This document shows, one piece after another, positions 27,896 through 36,659 of a DNA stretch of 64,000 nt; the first letter of the stretch is position 1; every line of letters starts with the position of its first letter. The position numbers and the translations under genes are program-made. The stretch spans positions 3,224,001-3,288,000 of the forward strand of contig NZ_CP146256.1 of assembly GCF_039134705.1 (NCBI RefSeq). The letters run 5' to 3'. Under the pieces are notes generated by a model. The model worked only from the letters and a program-made list of their open reading frames with translations. It ran no database searches and was not told the DNA's origin. This stretch comes from Kineothrix sp. IPX-CK (lineage in GTDB: Bacteria > Bacillota > Clostridia > Lachnospirales > Lachnospiraceae).

Positions 27896-29367
27896 TGCAC
27901 ATTACCTCCTTCTAAAAAAGTATACGGTTCCTGCTGCAGCCACCATTTCGTATAGGGATTGATGGCATGCTTCTCAAGATTCTTAACAAACTCGTTATTT
28001 TCTAATGTTTCTACGATGCGCTCTCCGTAGCGCACGATTCCTTCATAACCCATGCTGTAATGTTCATCTCCGACAAGCAGTGACGGAATTCCCAGCTTCG
28101 CTCCCCAAAGTGTCATACCTCCGTGCCTTGCCAGCAAGACATCCGGCTGTAAGCGGTTCAGCATATTTACCAGTTCAAATTCCTGCTTATTACATATGTT
28201 GAAATTGGGAACATCGCCATAATCTTTTACCCGCTGCGCCAGCAAATCGCCTTCCTCGCTGCCGCTGTCATAAAGAGGGTCATGGTGGAAGATAGCAGCT
28301 CCTTTTGCCTTCATTCCCAGCTCGCCCAGCAAGGACAAAAGCGCATGGCCATGAGCTGCTCCAGCCGTCACATAAGCTGATTTTCCTTTCAGCTTCTGCC
28401 GCAGTTCTTCTATTCTGGGAAGGTATTCCTCTTTTTTGTCAGCGATCAGCCGCTGCGCTTCTTCCTCTTTATGAAGGATTTTTCCAAGTTCTCTGAACCA
28501 GCGGTCCGTTTGGGCTATGCCGTAAGGCGGAGCCGTCTTAATCTCCGGGACGCCGAATTCCTGCTCCAGAGCAGCTCCCAGATAGGAACCCAAGGTCGGA
28601 CAAATTTGAATGGTTGCCGCAGCTTCGGAGGCTCTGGATAAGTCCTCTACAGTGGAATAGGGAGTGATATACCGGGGTTTTACCCCGAAGGCTTCAAACC
28701 AGTCTTTAAAAATATCGGAACCCCAGAAATTGATGACGTTCACGATATCATCTCTCTTTTCTCTGGCAGGTTTTATGAGCTTTCTCGCAATGCCGTGATA
28801 GCTGGCGTCAAAGCCGGTAGTCCATACCTTGGAACGGAAGCCTTCACAGAAAATAGCTACCACAGGAACACCCAGCTCCTCCTCAGCCTCATTGCACACG
28901 CTTTCCACGTCATCGCCGATGATTCCGGCAGCGCAGGTAGTCAATACGAACACAGCGTTAGGGTGCGTTCTTTCATAAACCTCCCGGATACCTTCAGCTA
29001 ATTTCTGTCCCCCTCCGTAAACGGTATCCGTTTCCTGAAGATTGGTGGAAAAAACCTTGCGCTGTGTCGGATTCTCAACACCGCGAAGGGGAGAATTCAC
29101 CCTATAAGTAAATGCGAACTCATGAAAGCAGGATGAGCAGCCTACCGGCCCATGGCTGATAACAGCCGCATCCTGAACTAAAATAACCATACATGCCGCC
29201 TGCGATGTGGAGCATCCAAGACACTGGGAAAAAGATCTGCTTTTATCCCTTAGTCCGCACCGGGAGCTTTTTACCAGTTCCTCTGCGCCCCCCTGAAAGC
29301 CCGTAATGGAACCCAGGCGTATTTCCCTGATCGATACCTCCGGTATCTGTAAATCTATGTTTCCCAT
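27892..29367 (-). CDS. NifD-like alpha (catalytic) subunit of a nitrogenase-like reductase
   Basis: Nitrogenase component 1 family, 491 aa. By eye, C52 (QCLGCSTSQ), C77 (HGPVGCSS) and C145 (TTCAAGIIGDD) align with P-cluster ligands C62, C88 and C154 of Azotobacter NifD. C256 (TIQICPTLGSYLG) aligns with cofactor ligand C275. The cofactor ligand H442 (in YHGYDGF) aligns with M439 in YSMGYEGI, so that ligand appears to be missing, although H436 is close. A NifB-derived cluster held differently from FeMo-co is therefore likely. Position is first in the nitrogenase-like block, 25 nt after a GNAT gene. The substrate may be an alkyl methyl thioether, as for methylthio-alkane reductase (inference). 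Confidence 0.86.
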   Translation of the reverse strand: MGNIDLQIPEVSIREIRLGSITGFQGGAEELVKSSRCGLRDKSRSFSQCLGCSTSQAACMVILVQDAAVISHGPVGCSSCFHEFAFTYRVNSPLRGVENPTQRKVFSTNLQETDTVYGGGQKLAEGIREVYERTHPNAVFVLTTCAAGIIGDDVESVCNEAEEELGVPVVAIFCEGFRSKVWTTGFDASYHGIARKLIKPAREKRDDIVNVINFWGSDIFKDWFEAFGVKPRYITPYSTVEDLSRASEAAATIQICPTLGSYLGAALEQEFGVPEIKTAPPYGIAQTDRWFRELGKILHKEEEAQRLIADKKEEYLPRIEELRQKLKGKSAYVTAGAAHGHALLSLLGELGMKAKGAAIFHHDPLYDSGSEEGDLLAQRVKDYGDVPNFNICNKQEFELVNMLNRLQPDVLLARHGGMTLWGAKLGIPSLLVGDEHYSMGYEGIVRYGERIVETLENNEFVKNLEKHAINPYTKWWLQQEPYTFLEGGNVQ

Positions 29368-29392
29368 AGCATCCTCCTAATTTAATGATTTT

Positions 29393-29884
29393 TTATACTC
29401 CGGCAAACCGCGAAAGCCTATCCCCGCTCATGCGAAATACCCGCCTGTCGTCCAGTACATGTGCTCCAAGGTTTTTATAAAATTCAATAGCCGGGGCATT
29501 TTTATCCAAACATAGCCAGTCGAGTCTTTCACACCGGCGTTCTACTGCCGTTCGGGCCAGATAGCGGAGCATTTCTTTTCCGAAGCCTTGCTTTCTGTAC
29601 TTCTCTCTGACATACAAGTCTTCCAGATACACCCCCGCCTTCCCGAGAAAGGTAGAATAATTATAGAAATACAATGCAAACGCGACCGGTTCCTCTTTCA
29701 GCCATCCGATGATTATTTCCGCCTGTGTTTTTTCAAATAGCGATTTTCTTATATCTTCGACCGTTGCAGTAATTTCATGGTCGAGTCCCTCGAAAACTGC
29801 CAGCTCGCGAATCATAGACATAATCAATCCGGCATCCTTTTCTTCTCCGGCCCGAATCATAAACCCGGTTTTGTAATCATTCAT
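29393..29884 (-). CDS. GNAT-family N-acetyltransferase (diamine acetyltransferase-like)
   Basis: Single GNAT domain of 163 aa with the acetyl-CoA-binding motif YRKQGFGKEMLRYLA and the late motif LDKNAPAIEFYKNLGA. The YVREKYRKQGFG segment and overall layout resemble spermidine/spermine N1-acetyltransferases, whose thialysine-acetylating relatives act on S-(2-aminoethyl)cysteine, which would fit a sulfur operon. I chose the ATG at 29884 (MNDYKTGF), overlapping the sulfhydrylase stop; the frame is open to 29917. Function within the operon is not established. Confidence 0.82.
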   Translation of the reverse strand: MNDYKTGFMIRAGEEKDAGLIMSMIRELAVFEGLDHEITATVEDIRKSLFEKTQAEIIIGWLKEEPVAFALYFYNYSTFLGKAGVYLEDLYVREKYRKQGFGKEMLRYLARTAVERRCERLDWLCLDKNAPAIEFYKNLGAHVLDDRRVFRMSGDRLSRFAGV

Positions 29885-31205
29885 TTTCTTCATCCTCAAC
29901 TGCTGTTCCCAGTTCAAACGCCACTATAAACGCCTGTTCCAAGTCCGCAATCAAATCCGCAGCACTTTCAAGTCCCAAAGACAAGCGAATAGTTTCGGAG
30001 CCTAGTCCGACAAGCTCCCTTTGCTCCTGCGTCAGCTCCACATGAGTCGTTTCCGCCGGATTGATAATGAGCGAACGCGCATCGCCGATGTTGGCCTGAT
30101 ATCCGAATATCTTGGTAGATGCCAGAAATTTTCTTTTCTGTTCATCTGTTCCCCGGAAACCAAAGGATAAAACGGAGCCTGCACCTTTGGGAAAATAACG
30201 ATCTGCCAGTATTTTGTATGGATTTCCTTCGGCATAAGGATAGCGGACCCAGCTCACATATTCCGTTTTCTCCAGATATTGTAAAACGGCCCTGGTATTT
30301 GACACCTGTTTATCCACTCTTTCCGAAATAGTCTCCAGACCCAGCAAGACAAGATAGGCATCAAAAGGACTAAGTGCAGCACCAAGATAATTCAGATGCA
30401 CCGCCCGCAGCCTTCCGGTAAATGGAATATCGGGAAAGACTTGAAGAATGCTCCTCTCCTTCCCCTGACCATCCCGCAAAAACCATAGAGGCTTCTCAAA
30501 ATGTGGAAAGTTGCCGTTATCATAATTGAATTTGCCGCTTTCTACCACAACTCCGGCAATTACATTTCCATGGCCGGAAAATGCTTTTGTTGCTGAATAA
30601 ACTACTATGTCCGCTCCATAAGTAAAAGGATTGAACAAATAAGGCGTTGCGAGGGTATTATCTACTATTAGTGGAATTTTGTGAGAATGAGCTATTTGCG
30701 CTATCACTTCAAAATCTGGAATCGTCGCAAAGGGATTGGTCAGACTTTCAATGAAAATCGCCTTCGTATCCGGCGTCAGCTTTTTGCGGAATTCCTCCGT
30801 ATCATCGGGGTTTTCCACAATGTCGATTTGTATTCCCAGATCCGGCAGCAGATGTCCGAAGCTGTCAACGGTTCCTCCGTAAAGTCGGGCTGTTGTTAAA
30901 ATGTGCCCTCCCTTTCCTGCCACATTTAAAAGCGTATAGGAGACGGCGGCCATTCCGGAGGCGAGTGCGATCGCCCCTGCCGCACCATGCAGCGCCGCTA
31001 TGCGTTTCTCCAAGACATCCACCGTCGGATTAGAAAGCCTCGTGTAGATAGGATCCTCCTCCGAAAAAGAAAATAACCGGTCGGCACGGTAACTGTCTCC
31101 AAGCGTAAAAGCCGCAGTCTGATAAATCGGTACGGATACCGCATTGTTATGCTGTGATGCTTCATATCCCGCCTGAACCTTCAATGTATCGAATTCAAAA
31201 CTCAT
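29877..31205 (-). CDS. O-acetylhomoserine sulfhydrylase (MetY-like), copy 1
   Basis: PLP enzyme of 442 aa, paralogous to the protein at 23908-25230. PLP lysine in VVYSATKAFSGHGN; N-terminal loop RLFSFSEEDPIYTRLSNPT. It differs from its paralogue in the C-terminal extension (FELGTAVEDEENE). Both are full length with intact active-site motifs, so they may use different sulfur donors (sulfide and methanethiol) or different acceptors. It lies 14 nt after the ATPase gene and overlaps the GNAT gene. The pairing of MetY with nitrogenase-like genes is the main clue to a Mar-like pathway. Confidence 0.9.
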   Translation of the reverse strand: MSFEFDTLKVQAGYEASQHNNAVSVPIYQTAAFTLGDSYRADRLFSFSEEDPIYTRLSNPTVDVLEKRIAALHGAAGAIALASGMAAVSYTLLNVAGKGGHILTTARLYGGTVDSFGHLLPDLGIQIDIVENPDDTEEFRKKLTPDTKAIFIESLTNPFATIPDFEVIAQIAHSHKIPLIVDNTLATPYLFNPFTYGADIVVYSATKAFSGHGNVIAGVVVESGKFNYDNGNFPHFEKPLWFLRDGQGKERSILQVFPDIPFTGRLRAVHLNYLGAALSPFDAYLVLLGLETISERVDKQVSNTRAVLQYLEKTEYVSWVRYPYAEGNPYKILADRYFPKGAGSVLSFGFRGTDEQKRKFLASTKIFGYQANIGDARSLIINPAETTHVELTQEQRELVGLGSETIRLSLGLESAADLIADLEQAFIVAFELGTAVEDEENE

Positions 31206-31219
31206 GTCTTCTCCTCCTC

Positions 31220-31909
31220 TTATCCAACTAAGCTGCCATCTATCGTGCGCTCAGTCAGCCTTCCCTCTTCCATGACAAAGGTGCGGTTCCCATATTCTAA
31301 AGCCTCCAGATCATGAGTTACCATTACAACTGCCGTTCCTGTTTCCGCAATCTCTTTAAACAGCTTCATGATTTCTGCAGCAGTGCGTACATCCAGATCG
31401 CTGGTCGGTTCATCGGCGATCACATAGTCCGGCTGGTTGATCAGCGCTCTTGCTATTGCAATTCGCTTTACTTCTCCTCCTGAGAGATGCTTAGGATAGG
31501 TATCCGCCAAATGAGAAATTCCCGTCCGTTCCAACAGAAAACGAGCTTCCTTTTCCGGGCTCCCCTCTCTTTTGGACAAATAGAAGGGTACTCTTACGTT
31601 ATCCAGCACATTAAGGCTCGCCAGCGTGCTCTGTCCCTGAGATATGTATCCTATTTTCGAATTCCGGTAAGCACTGGCCGCTTTGTCTTGCAGATCCCCT
31701 ACATTCAACCCATCTATCTCTATGCTTCCCTCGGTAGGGGTCAGCAGGCAGGCCAGCATGTTGATCAGGGTACTTTTCCCGCTGCCGGAGCGGCCGACAA
31801 TATTGACGAAATCTCCCCGACAAACGGTAAAGCTTACATGATTTACCGCCCGGAATATTTTCCGGCCTCTCGTATACTCTTTTGTAAGCGATTTTACCTC
31901 TAATGCCAT
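31220..31909 (-). CDS. LolD/MacB-type ABC transporter ATP-binding protein
   Basis: ATPase partner of the FtsX-type permease upstream, 229 aa. It has Walker A GRSGSGKST, signature LSGGEVKRIAIARAL and Walker B YVIADEPTSDLD. The segment RKIFRAVNHVSFTV and the ALEYGNRTFVMEEG ending are typical of the MacB/LolD subfamily. It forms a three-gene set with the FtsX and DUF4418 genes inside the sulfur operon. Direction and substrate are unknown; export of a sulfur compound or peptide is possible. Confidence 0.88.
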   Translation of the reverse strand: MALEVKSLTKEYTRGRKIFRAVNHVSFTVCRGDFVNIVGRSGSGKSTLINMLACLLTPTEGSIEIDGLNVGDLQDKAASAYRNSKIGYISQGQSTLASLNVLDNVRVPFYLSKREGSPEKEARFLLERTGISHLADTYPKHLSGGEVKRIAIARALINQPDYVIADEPTSDLDVRTAAEIMKLFKEIAETGTAVVMVTHDLEALEYGNRTFVMEEGRLTERTIDGSLVG

Positions 31910-31936
31910 ACCAGCAGTCCCTCCTTTCTTTTTCAG

Positions 31937-33157
31937 CTACCCGCCCTCCCTGATAGAGGCGTATACCTCTGCCCGGCTTCCTTTTACCGCCGCATATGCC
32001 GCCGCAAGCGGTCCTGCAGCAAAGGACAGAAGAAGGCTCATTCCTAACAGGCGAAGCGTTATGGCCGCATTCGGGAGCAAATATGGCAGCCCCAGCCTTT
32101 CTCTCGTATAAGTACTGAACGGAAACAGGATGAGAACGGCGGCTGCCGTTCCAAGCAATCCTCCCATTACGCTTATAGTAAAAGCCTCCATAAGCACAAT
32201 CCCGCATATTTTTCCTCTCGTCGCCCCCACCGACCGTAAGAGAGCCAGCTCTTTTTTCCTTCCATTTGTTATTGCCAGGAACATCGCTGCCAGAAGAAAT
32301 ACCGCTAACAGCCAGAGCAGAAGGGTAATCGCATGGATAAAGGTTAGAAGAACATCCATGTTATTTGCAGTGGAGGCAAATACATTTTGCGATTTCACTA
32401 TGCTGATTCCCGAAATCTGCCGGCGTATATTCGTGGTAACTTCATCTGCGTCGTAACCCTCTTTTATTTTTACAAGTACGGTAGAAACCGAGCGGTCCAC
32501 ATCCGTACCATAAACATCCACACTTAGATTCATACCTGCGGCTCTTGCCCCTGCAACCAGCATTTTTATGGTATTCATATTGGCATATACCGAATAATCC
32601 ATACCGGTTGAGGTCTTTTCAAGCTGAGCCACGACCTGATAGGTGTCGTCAAAAAACTGCAGGGTTCCTGTATCATTCAAAACAATATCGCTGCCCGCAA
32701 TGATCTGTCCGTCTCCTATTTGCTCCCGGTATACCTTGGCAATCCACGGCTGTATAACAAAGTCCGTATCGGGATCGAAGCCTATCACCTGAACGGGTAC
32801 GGAGCAGCATGCCGCCGCAAGGGTCGAAATAAAAAATTGTGAGGAAACCTTATCGATTCCTTCAACTTTTTCTATCTGCTCTTCTATCGATTGATCGAAA
32901 TAAAATTTTTCCGGCTCTCCTGACAAGAGGATTCCTTCATAATCCGCTTCATGATCCAGCGGAACTACTGCCAGATCAGCTCCCAGACGCTCCTTTAAGC
33001 TTCCCAGCCCATTTCTTAGGCTCTGAGACATCAGGGAGCCTCCGAAGGTGGTAAATGAAAGAAGCATTACGATAAAAATGAGACAGGCTGTTCGAAAGGG
33101 ATTTCTTTGCAGATTATGAACGGACAGCCTTATCGTCGTCAGCGGTTTGCTTTTCAT
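31937..33157 (-). CDS. FtsX-like ABC transporter permease
   Basis: MacB/FtsX topology, 406 aa: an N-terminal membrane segment (about residues 20-42), a large extracytoplasmic domain (about 45-270), then three C-terminal membrane segments. The cytoplasmic loop KKELALLRSVGATRGKICGIV is characteristic of the family. The start overlaps the DUF4418 gene by 44 nt. Three such genes together are probably a small transport system; I see no motif for its substrate. Confidence 0.87.
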   Translation of the reverse strand: MKSKPLTTIRLSVHNLQRNPFRTACLIFIVMLLSFTTFGGSLMSQSLRNGLGSLKERLGADLAVVPLDHEADYEGILLSGEPEKFYFDQSIEEQIEKVEGIDKVSSQFFISTLAAACCSVPVQVIGFDPDTDFVIQPWIAKVYREQIGDGQIIAGSDIVLNDTGTLQFFDDTYQVVAQLEKTSTGMDYSVYANMNTIKMLVAGARAAGMNLSVDVYGTDVDRSVSTVLVKIKEGYDADEVTTNIRRQISGISIVKSQNVFASTANNMDVLLTFIHAITLLLWLLAVFLLAAMFLAITNGRKKELALLRSVGATRGKICGIVLMEAFTISVMGGLLGTAAAVLILFPFSTYTRERLGLPYLLPNAAITLRLLGMSLLLSFAAGPLAAAYAAVKGSRAEVYASIREGG

Positions 33158-33575
33158 GATCTTTTGTCCCTTTCTTATTCATACGATTCAGGTAAACCCC
33201 ATTGATTATGGCTATCGCTATGAGAAGCCCGCTCAAAACGGAAAGTGCAGGCAACGACAGCGCACGGCAGGTCATACGGGTGCTGCCGCATACACCTATT
33301 AGAACCGTAGGTAACAATAGCGCCAGAATCCCGTTAAGTAAAACTGCAGCAGTTAAGCCGAGCCGTATCCGGACACTGTCTGTCAAAGCAGCAAAAAGGC
33401 CTGATAGTGAAATCAAAATACCTGCCCCGAGCTCAGCCCGTGCGGTCCAAAAGCATTTCATCGTCTCTTCAGAATATTCATGTACTCCGCAAACCGGAAA
33501 AATAGTCTGTGGTCCCAATGCGATAAGAAGGCCTATTACAATAGTTAGTATTCCAAACACTACTCTGTTCCTCAT
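33114..33575 (-). CDS. DUF4418 membrane protein
   Basis: Small polytopic membrane protein with about four hydrophobic helices (FGILTIVIGLLIALG; LGAGILISLSGLFAAL; LLNGILALLLPTVLIG; LSVLSGLLIAIAIING) and the family motif MKCFWTARAELGAG. Conserved cysteines occur in FPVCGVHE, MKCFW, GVCGSTRMTC. Start chosen at the ATG at 33575 (MRNRVVFG), with AAAGG upstream; the frame is open to 33623 where it overlaps the mccA stop. DUF4418 proteins are often next to FtsX/ATPase pairs, as here; the biochemical role is unknown. Confidence 0.8.
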   Translation of the reverse strand: MRNRVVFGILTIVIGLLIALGPQTIFPVCGVHEYSEETMKCFWTARAELGAGILISLSGLFAALTDSVRIRLGLTAAVLLNGILALLLPTVLIGVCGSTRMTCRALSLPALSVLSGLLIAIAIINGVYLNRMNKKGTKDHEKQTADDDKAVRS

Positions 33576-33615
33576 AACAATAATCGTTCCTTTCTCATAG
33601 CCTGCGAACTTTATA

Positions 33616-34527
33616 CTAATCATAGATATGCTTGCCGAAATAACGGTCTCCTCTGTCCGGAAAGATTACAACGATTTTTCCGGAGGGCACTTCTTTCGCC
33701 AGTTTTCTTGCCGCCGCCAGCGCCGCTCCTGATGAGGAGCCGGCAAAAATACCTTCGTATCTGGCTATATTCTTAACCTCCGCAAAAGCCTCGGCGTCGT
33801 TTATTTTAATTACTTTATCCACAAGGCTCATATCCATCGTATCGGCGATAAAATCATTGCCGATTCCCTCGATCTCATAATTCGCGTGCTCGCCTCCTCC
33901 AATCGTAGACCCTTCAGGATCCGCCAGTACGCCTTTTACTCCGGGGTTGCGTTCCTTTAGGTATTTCAGGATTCCCGAAAAGGTGCCTCCGCTTCCCGCA
34001 CCTGCAATGACATAATCGATATCTCCGTCCAAATCCGCATAAATCTCCGGTCCGGTAGTTTCATAGTGAGCCTGAGGATTGCTTGCGTTCTTAAATTGCT
34101 CAAGGGTTACCGAATTCGGAATCTCTGCGCGAAGCTCATCCGCCCGTTTAATGGCTCCTGCCATTCCATCATCCAACGGCGTATTTATAATCTCCGCTCC
34201 CAGCGCCCGTAACAAGGTCTGTTTTTCCTGTGAAAACTTTTCCGGAACGGTAAAAATCAGCCGGTAGCCCTGATTGAGAGCTGCAAATGCGATGCCGATT
34301 CCGGTATTTCCGGCAGTAGCCTCGATAATTGTATCGCCGGGCTTAAGTACATTCCGCTTTCTGGCGTCCTCGATCATATATTTTCCGATTCTGTCCTTAA
34401 CGCTTCCTGCGGGATTATAAAGCTCCAGTTTCGCATAAACCTGAAACTCGTCGGGAAATCCCAGATTCTTCAATCCGACTAGCGGAGTATGACCGATCAA
34501 TTCCTGCATGGAGTGGTATAAACTCAT
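33616..34527 (-). CDS. mccA: Cysteine synthase family / O-acetylserine-dependent cystathionine beta-synthase
   Basis: PLP fold-type II enzyme, 303 aa. The PLP lysine is in NPAGSVKDRIGKY, the substrate loop is EATAGNTGIG, and the phosphate-binding loop is GAGSGGTFSG. Overall sequence and its neighbour resemble Bacillus MccA (YrhA), which joins homocysteine with O-acetylserine to make cystathionine, rather than a housekeeping CysK. With the MccB-like enzyme upstream (4-nt overlap) it gives reverse transsulfuration from methionine to cysteine. In Bacillus this pair is repressed by CymR; a CymR-like regulator is encoded at 43621-44067. Confidence 0.87.
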   Translation of the reverse strand: MSLYHSMQELIGHTPLVGLKNLGFPDEFQVYAKLELYNPAGSVKDRIGKYMIEDARKRNVLKPGDTIIEATAGNTGIGIAFAALNQGYRLIFTVPEKFSQEKQTLLRALGAEIINTPLDDGMAGAIKRADELRAEIPNSVTLEQFKNASNPQAHYETTGPEIYADLDGDIDYVIAGAGSGGTFSGILKYLKERNPGVKGVLADPEGSTIGGGEHANYEIEGIGNDFIADTMDMSLVDKVIKINDAEAFAEVKNIARYEGIFAGSSSGAALAAARKLAKEVPSGKIVVIFPDRGDRYFGKHIYD

Positions 34528-35681
34528 AATTTTGCCCTCTCTATGGCGACTTGTAAATCCCGGCTTAAGTCCTTGACATTTTCAATGCCTACGGAAAGCC
34601 GGATAAGGCCGTCCGTTATCCCAACCTTTTCCCTGATTTCCTTTGGAATCGAAGCGTGGGTCATGCTTGCCGGATGGCAGACAAGGGACTCTACACCGCC
34701 CAGACTTTCCGCCAGTGCGATGATTTTCAGCTCTTCAAAAAATTTACGGATATCATAGTCCTCATGAAGCTCGAAGGAAATCATGGCTCCACCGCTTTTG
34801 GCCTGCCTCTTGTTGATCTCATAGCCCTGTGCATCGGGAAGCCCCGGGTAATATACCGCCTTTACCGCCTTATGCTCTCTTAAGAACCTCGCCAGTTCTA
34901 CGGCATTTCTCACATGACGGTCCATTCGGACGCTCAAAGTCTTGATGCTTCGAATTAACAGGAAGGAATCAAAGGGCTGTAACACTCCGCCCGTGGCGTT
35001 TTGTACGAAGTGGAGCCGTTCAGCCAGCTCTTTTGTCTTAACTACGGCCAGGCCTGCGATCAAATCGCTGTGCCCTCCCAGATACTTTGTTGCCGAATGG
35101 AGGACAATATCCGCTCCATGCTCTAAGGGGCGCTGAAGGTACGGCGTCATAAAGGTATTGTCTACGATGAGCAGCGCTCCTTTTCTTTTTGCTATTTTGG
35201 CTATGGCGGAAATATCCGTTACTGTCAGAAGAGGATTGGCCGGGCTTTCGATTAAGACAGCTTTTACCTCAGGGGTGAGCGCTTCCTCAAACGCATCCAG
35301 ATCGGTGGTGTCCGCAATGGCATACTGAAAGCCGAACCGTTGAAATATTTTATCGAGTACGCGGAAGGTACCCCCGTAGACATTGCTGGATATCACTATC
35401 TTATCGCCGCTTTGAAAAAGACTGAGCACTGCGGTGGTAGCCGCCATGCCGGAGGCGAAAGCAAAGCCTGCTCTTCCGCCTTCCAGCTCAGCGATAAGAG
35501 ATTCCAGCGCCTCTCTGGTAGGATTGCCCGTGCGGGAATATTCATATCCTCTGTTTTTACCCAATCCGTCCTGCATATAGGTGGATGTCTGATATACCGG
35601 AGTGTTTACTGCGCCGGTGCGCTCATCTCCATATATCCCGCCGTGAACCAGGGCGGATTCGATATATTCATAATTCTTCAA
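34524..35681 (-). CDS. mccB: Cystathionine gamma-lyase / gamma-synthase family
   Basis: PLP Cys/Met metabolism enzyme, 385 aa, with PLP lysine in VLHSATKYLGGHSDLIAG and substrate motifs SRTGNPTREALE and SLGGVESLVCHPASMTHAS. Paired with the MccA-like enzyme it is best read as MccB, which splits cystathionine to cysteine (and homocysteine to hydrogen sulfide). Cystathionine gamma-synthase cannot be excluded from sequence alone, since the families overlap. It is the first gene after metQ (32-nt gap). Confidence 0.85.
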   Translation of the reverse strand: MKNYEYIESALVHGGIYGDERTGAVNTPVYQTSTYMQDGLGKNRGYEYSRTGNPTREALESLIAELEGGRAGFAFASGMAATTAVLSLFQSGDKIVISSNVYGGTFRVLDKIFQRFGFQYAIADTTDLDAFEEALTPEVKAVLIESPANPLLTVTDISAIAKIAKRKGALLIVDNTFMTPYLQRPLEHGADIVLHSATKYLGGHSDLIAGLAVVKTKELAERLHFVQNATGGVLQPFDSFLLIRSIKTLSVRMDRHVRNAVELARFLREHKAVKAVYYPGLPDAQGYEINKRQAKSGGAMISFELHEDYDIRKFFEELKIIALAESLGGVESLVCHPASMTHASIPKEIREKVGITDGLIRLSVGIENVKDLSRDLQVAIERAKL

Positions 35682-35713
35682 AATTTTGCCTCCTTTTTTA
35701 TCTGTTTATTTTC

Positions 35714-36646
35714 CTATTTAAGGGTGGCAGGTATTACAGCTCCTTCATATTTTTCTTCTATGAACTTTCTCGTGTCTTCCGACTGAAGTTCTTTTACAAG
35801 TGCAATAATCGCCGGGTTATCCTTATCCTCCGCCCTTACCGCGATAATATTTGCATAGGGGCTGTCGCTGCCTTCAGAAAACAGCTTCGTGGAGGTTATT
35901 TTTGCTTCTAAAGCTTTATTGGTATTGGTAATAAAAAAGTCATAGTCCGCTTTGGTTGGTATAATTTGAGCGGAATCCAGCTCGACGATTTCCAGAGGGC
36001 GAATGTATTCCTCGATATCAGTCAGGGAGGCGCTTAATGTAGTAGCGGTTTCCTCATCGAGCTTGATAAAACCATTCTGCTCCAAAATACGCAGGGCACG
36101 GTATTCATTAGTTCCGTCGTTAGGAATTGCAACGACCGCATCATCGGGAATTTCTTCTGTACTCGTATACTTATCCGAATATGCCGTGATGGGCTCCACA
36201 TGAATATCCCCCGCATTGACTAAATCAAAACCGTTGGTCGTGTTCCACTCCTCCAAATACGGATAGTGCTGGAAGTAGTTAAAGTCGACTTCTCCCTTTG
36301 CCGTTTTCTCATTAGTTGTAGCGTCTGCTGATGTAGCTACGAGCTCAACGATAATACCTTGCTCCGCAAGTTTAGGCGTTACATATTCGATAATCTCCGA
36401 ATGAGGTACAAGATCTGCAATGCCTGTAATCGTTACAGTTTCATCTGTCCCGGCAGCGTCATCGGCGGTTTCGGATGCGGCTGTGTCTTCGGTGGATTCT
36501 GCCTGATCCGTGCTTTCGGCAGCCGTGGATTCTGTGACAGGAGCTTCTGTCTGTGCCGTTTTATCTGCTTGCGCTCCGCAGCCCGTAAGAACTCCTAACG
36601 AAAGAATTGCTGTGGTTAGTAAGGGTAATAGAGTTGATTTTTTCAT
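35714..36646 (-). CDS. metQ: Methionine-binding lipoprotein MetQ (NlpA family)
   Basis: Solute-binding lipoprotein of the D/L-methionine importer. Signal MKKSTLLPLL with lipobox LTGC, lipidated C23, then a Thr/Glu/Ser/Asp-rich linker of about 50 residues that is longer than usual. The NlpA domain shows the motif FNYFQHYPYLEEWN (the family FFQHxPYL signature) and VAIPNDGTNEYRALRIL. Start at ATG 36646 with GAGGAG 8 nt upstream. Directly upstream lies an IS110 insertion that ends within this SD and separates metQ from metI and metN; the open frame running further into the IS is not coding. Confidence 0.9.
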   Translation of the reverse strand: MKKSTLLPLLTTAILSLGVLTGCGAQADKTAQTEAPVTESTAAESTDQAESTEDTAASETADDAAGTDETVTITGIADLVPHSEIIEYVTPKLAEQGIIVELVATSADATTNEKTAKGEVDFNYFQHYPYLEEWNTTNGFDLVNAGDIHVEPITAYSDKYTSTEEIPDDAVVAIPNDGTNEYRALRILEQNGFIKLDEETATTLSASLTDIEEYIRPLEIVELDSAQIIPTKADYDFFITNTNKALEAKITSTKLFSEGSDSPYANIIAVRAEDKDNPAIIALVKELQSEDTRKFIEEKYEGAVIPATLK

Positions 36647-36659
36647 GTTGTTTTCTCCT

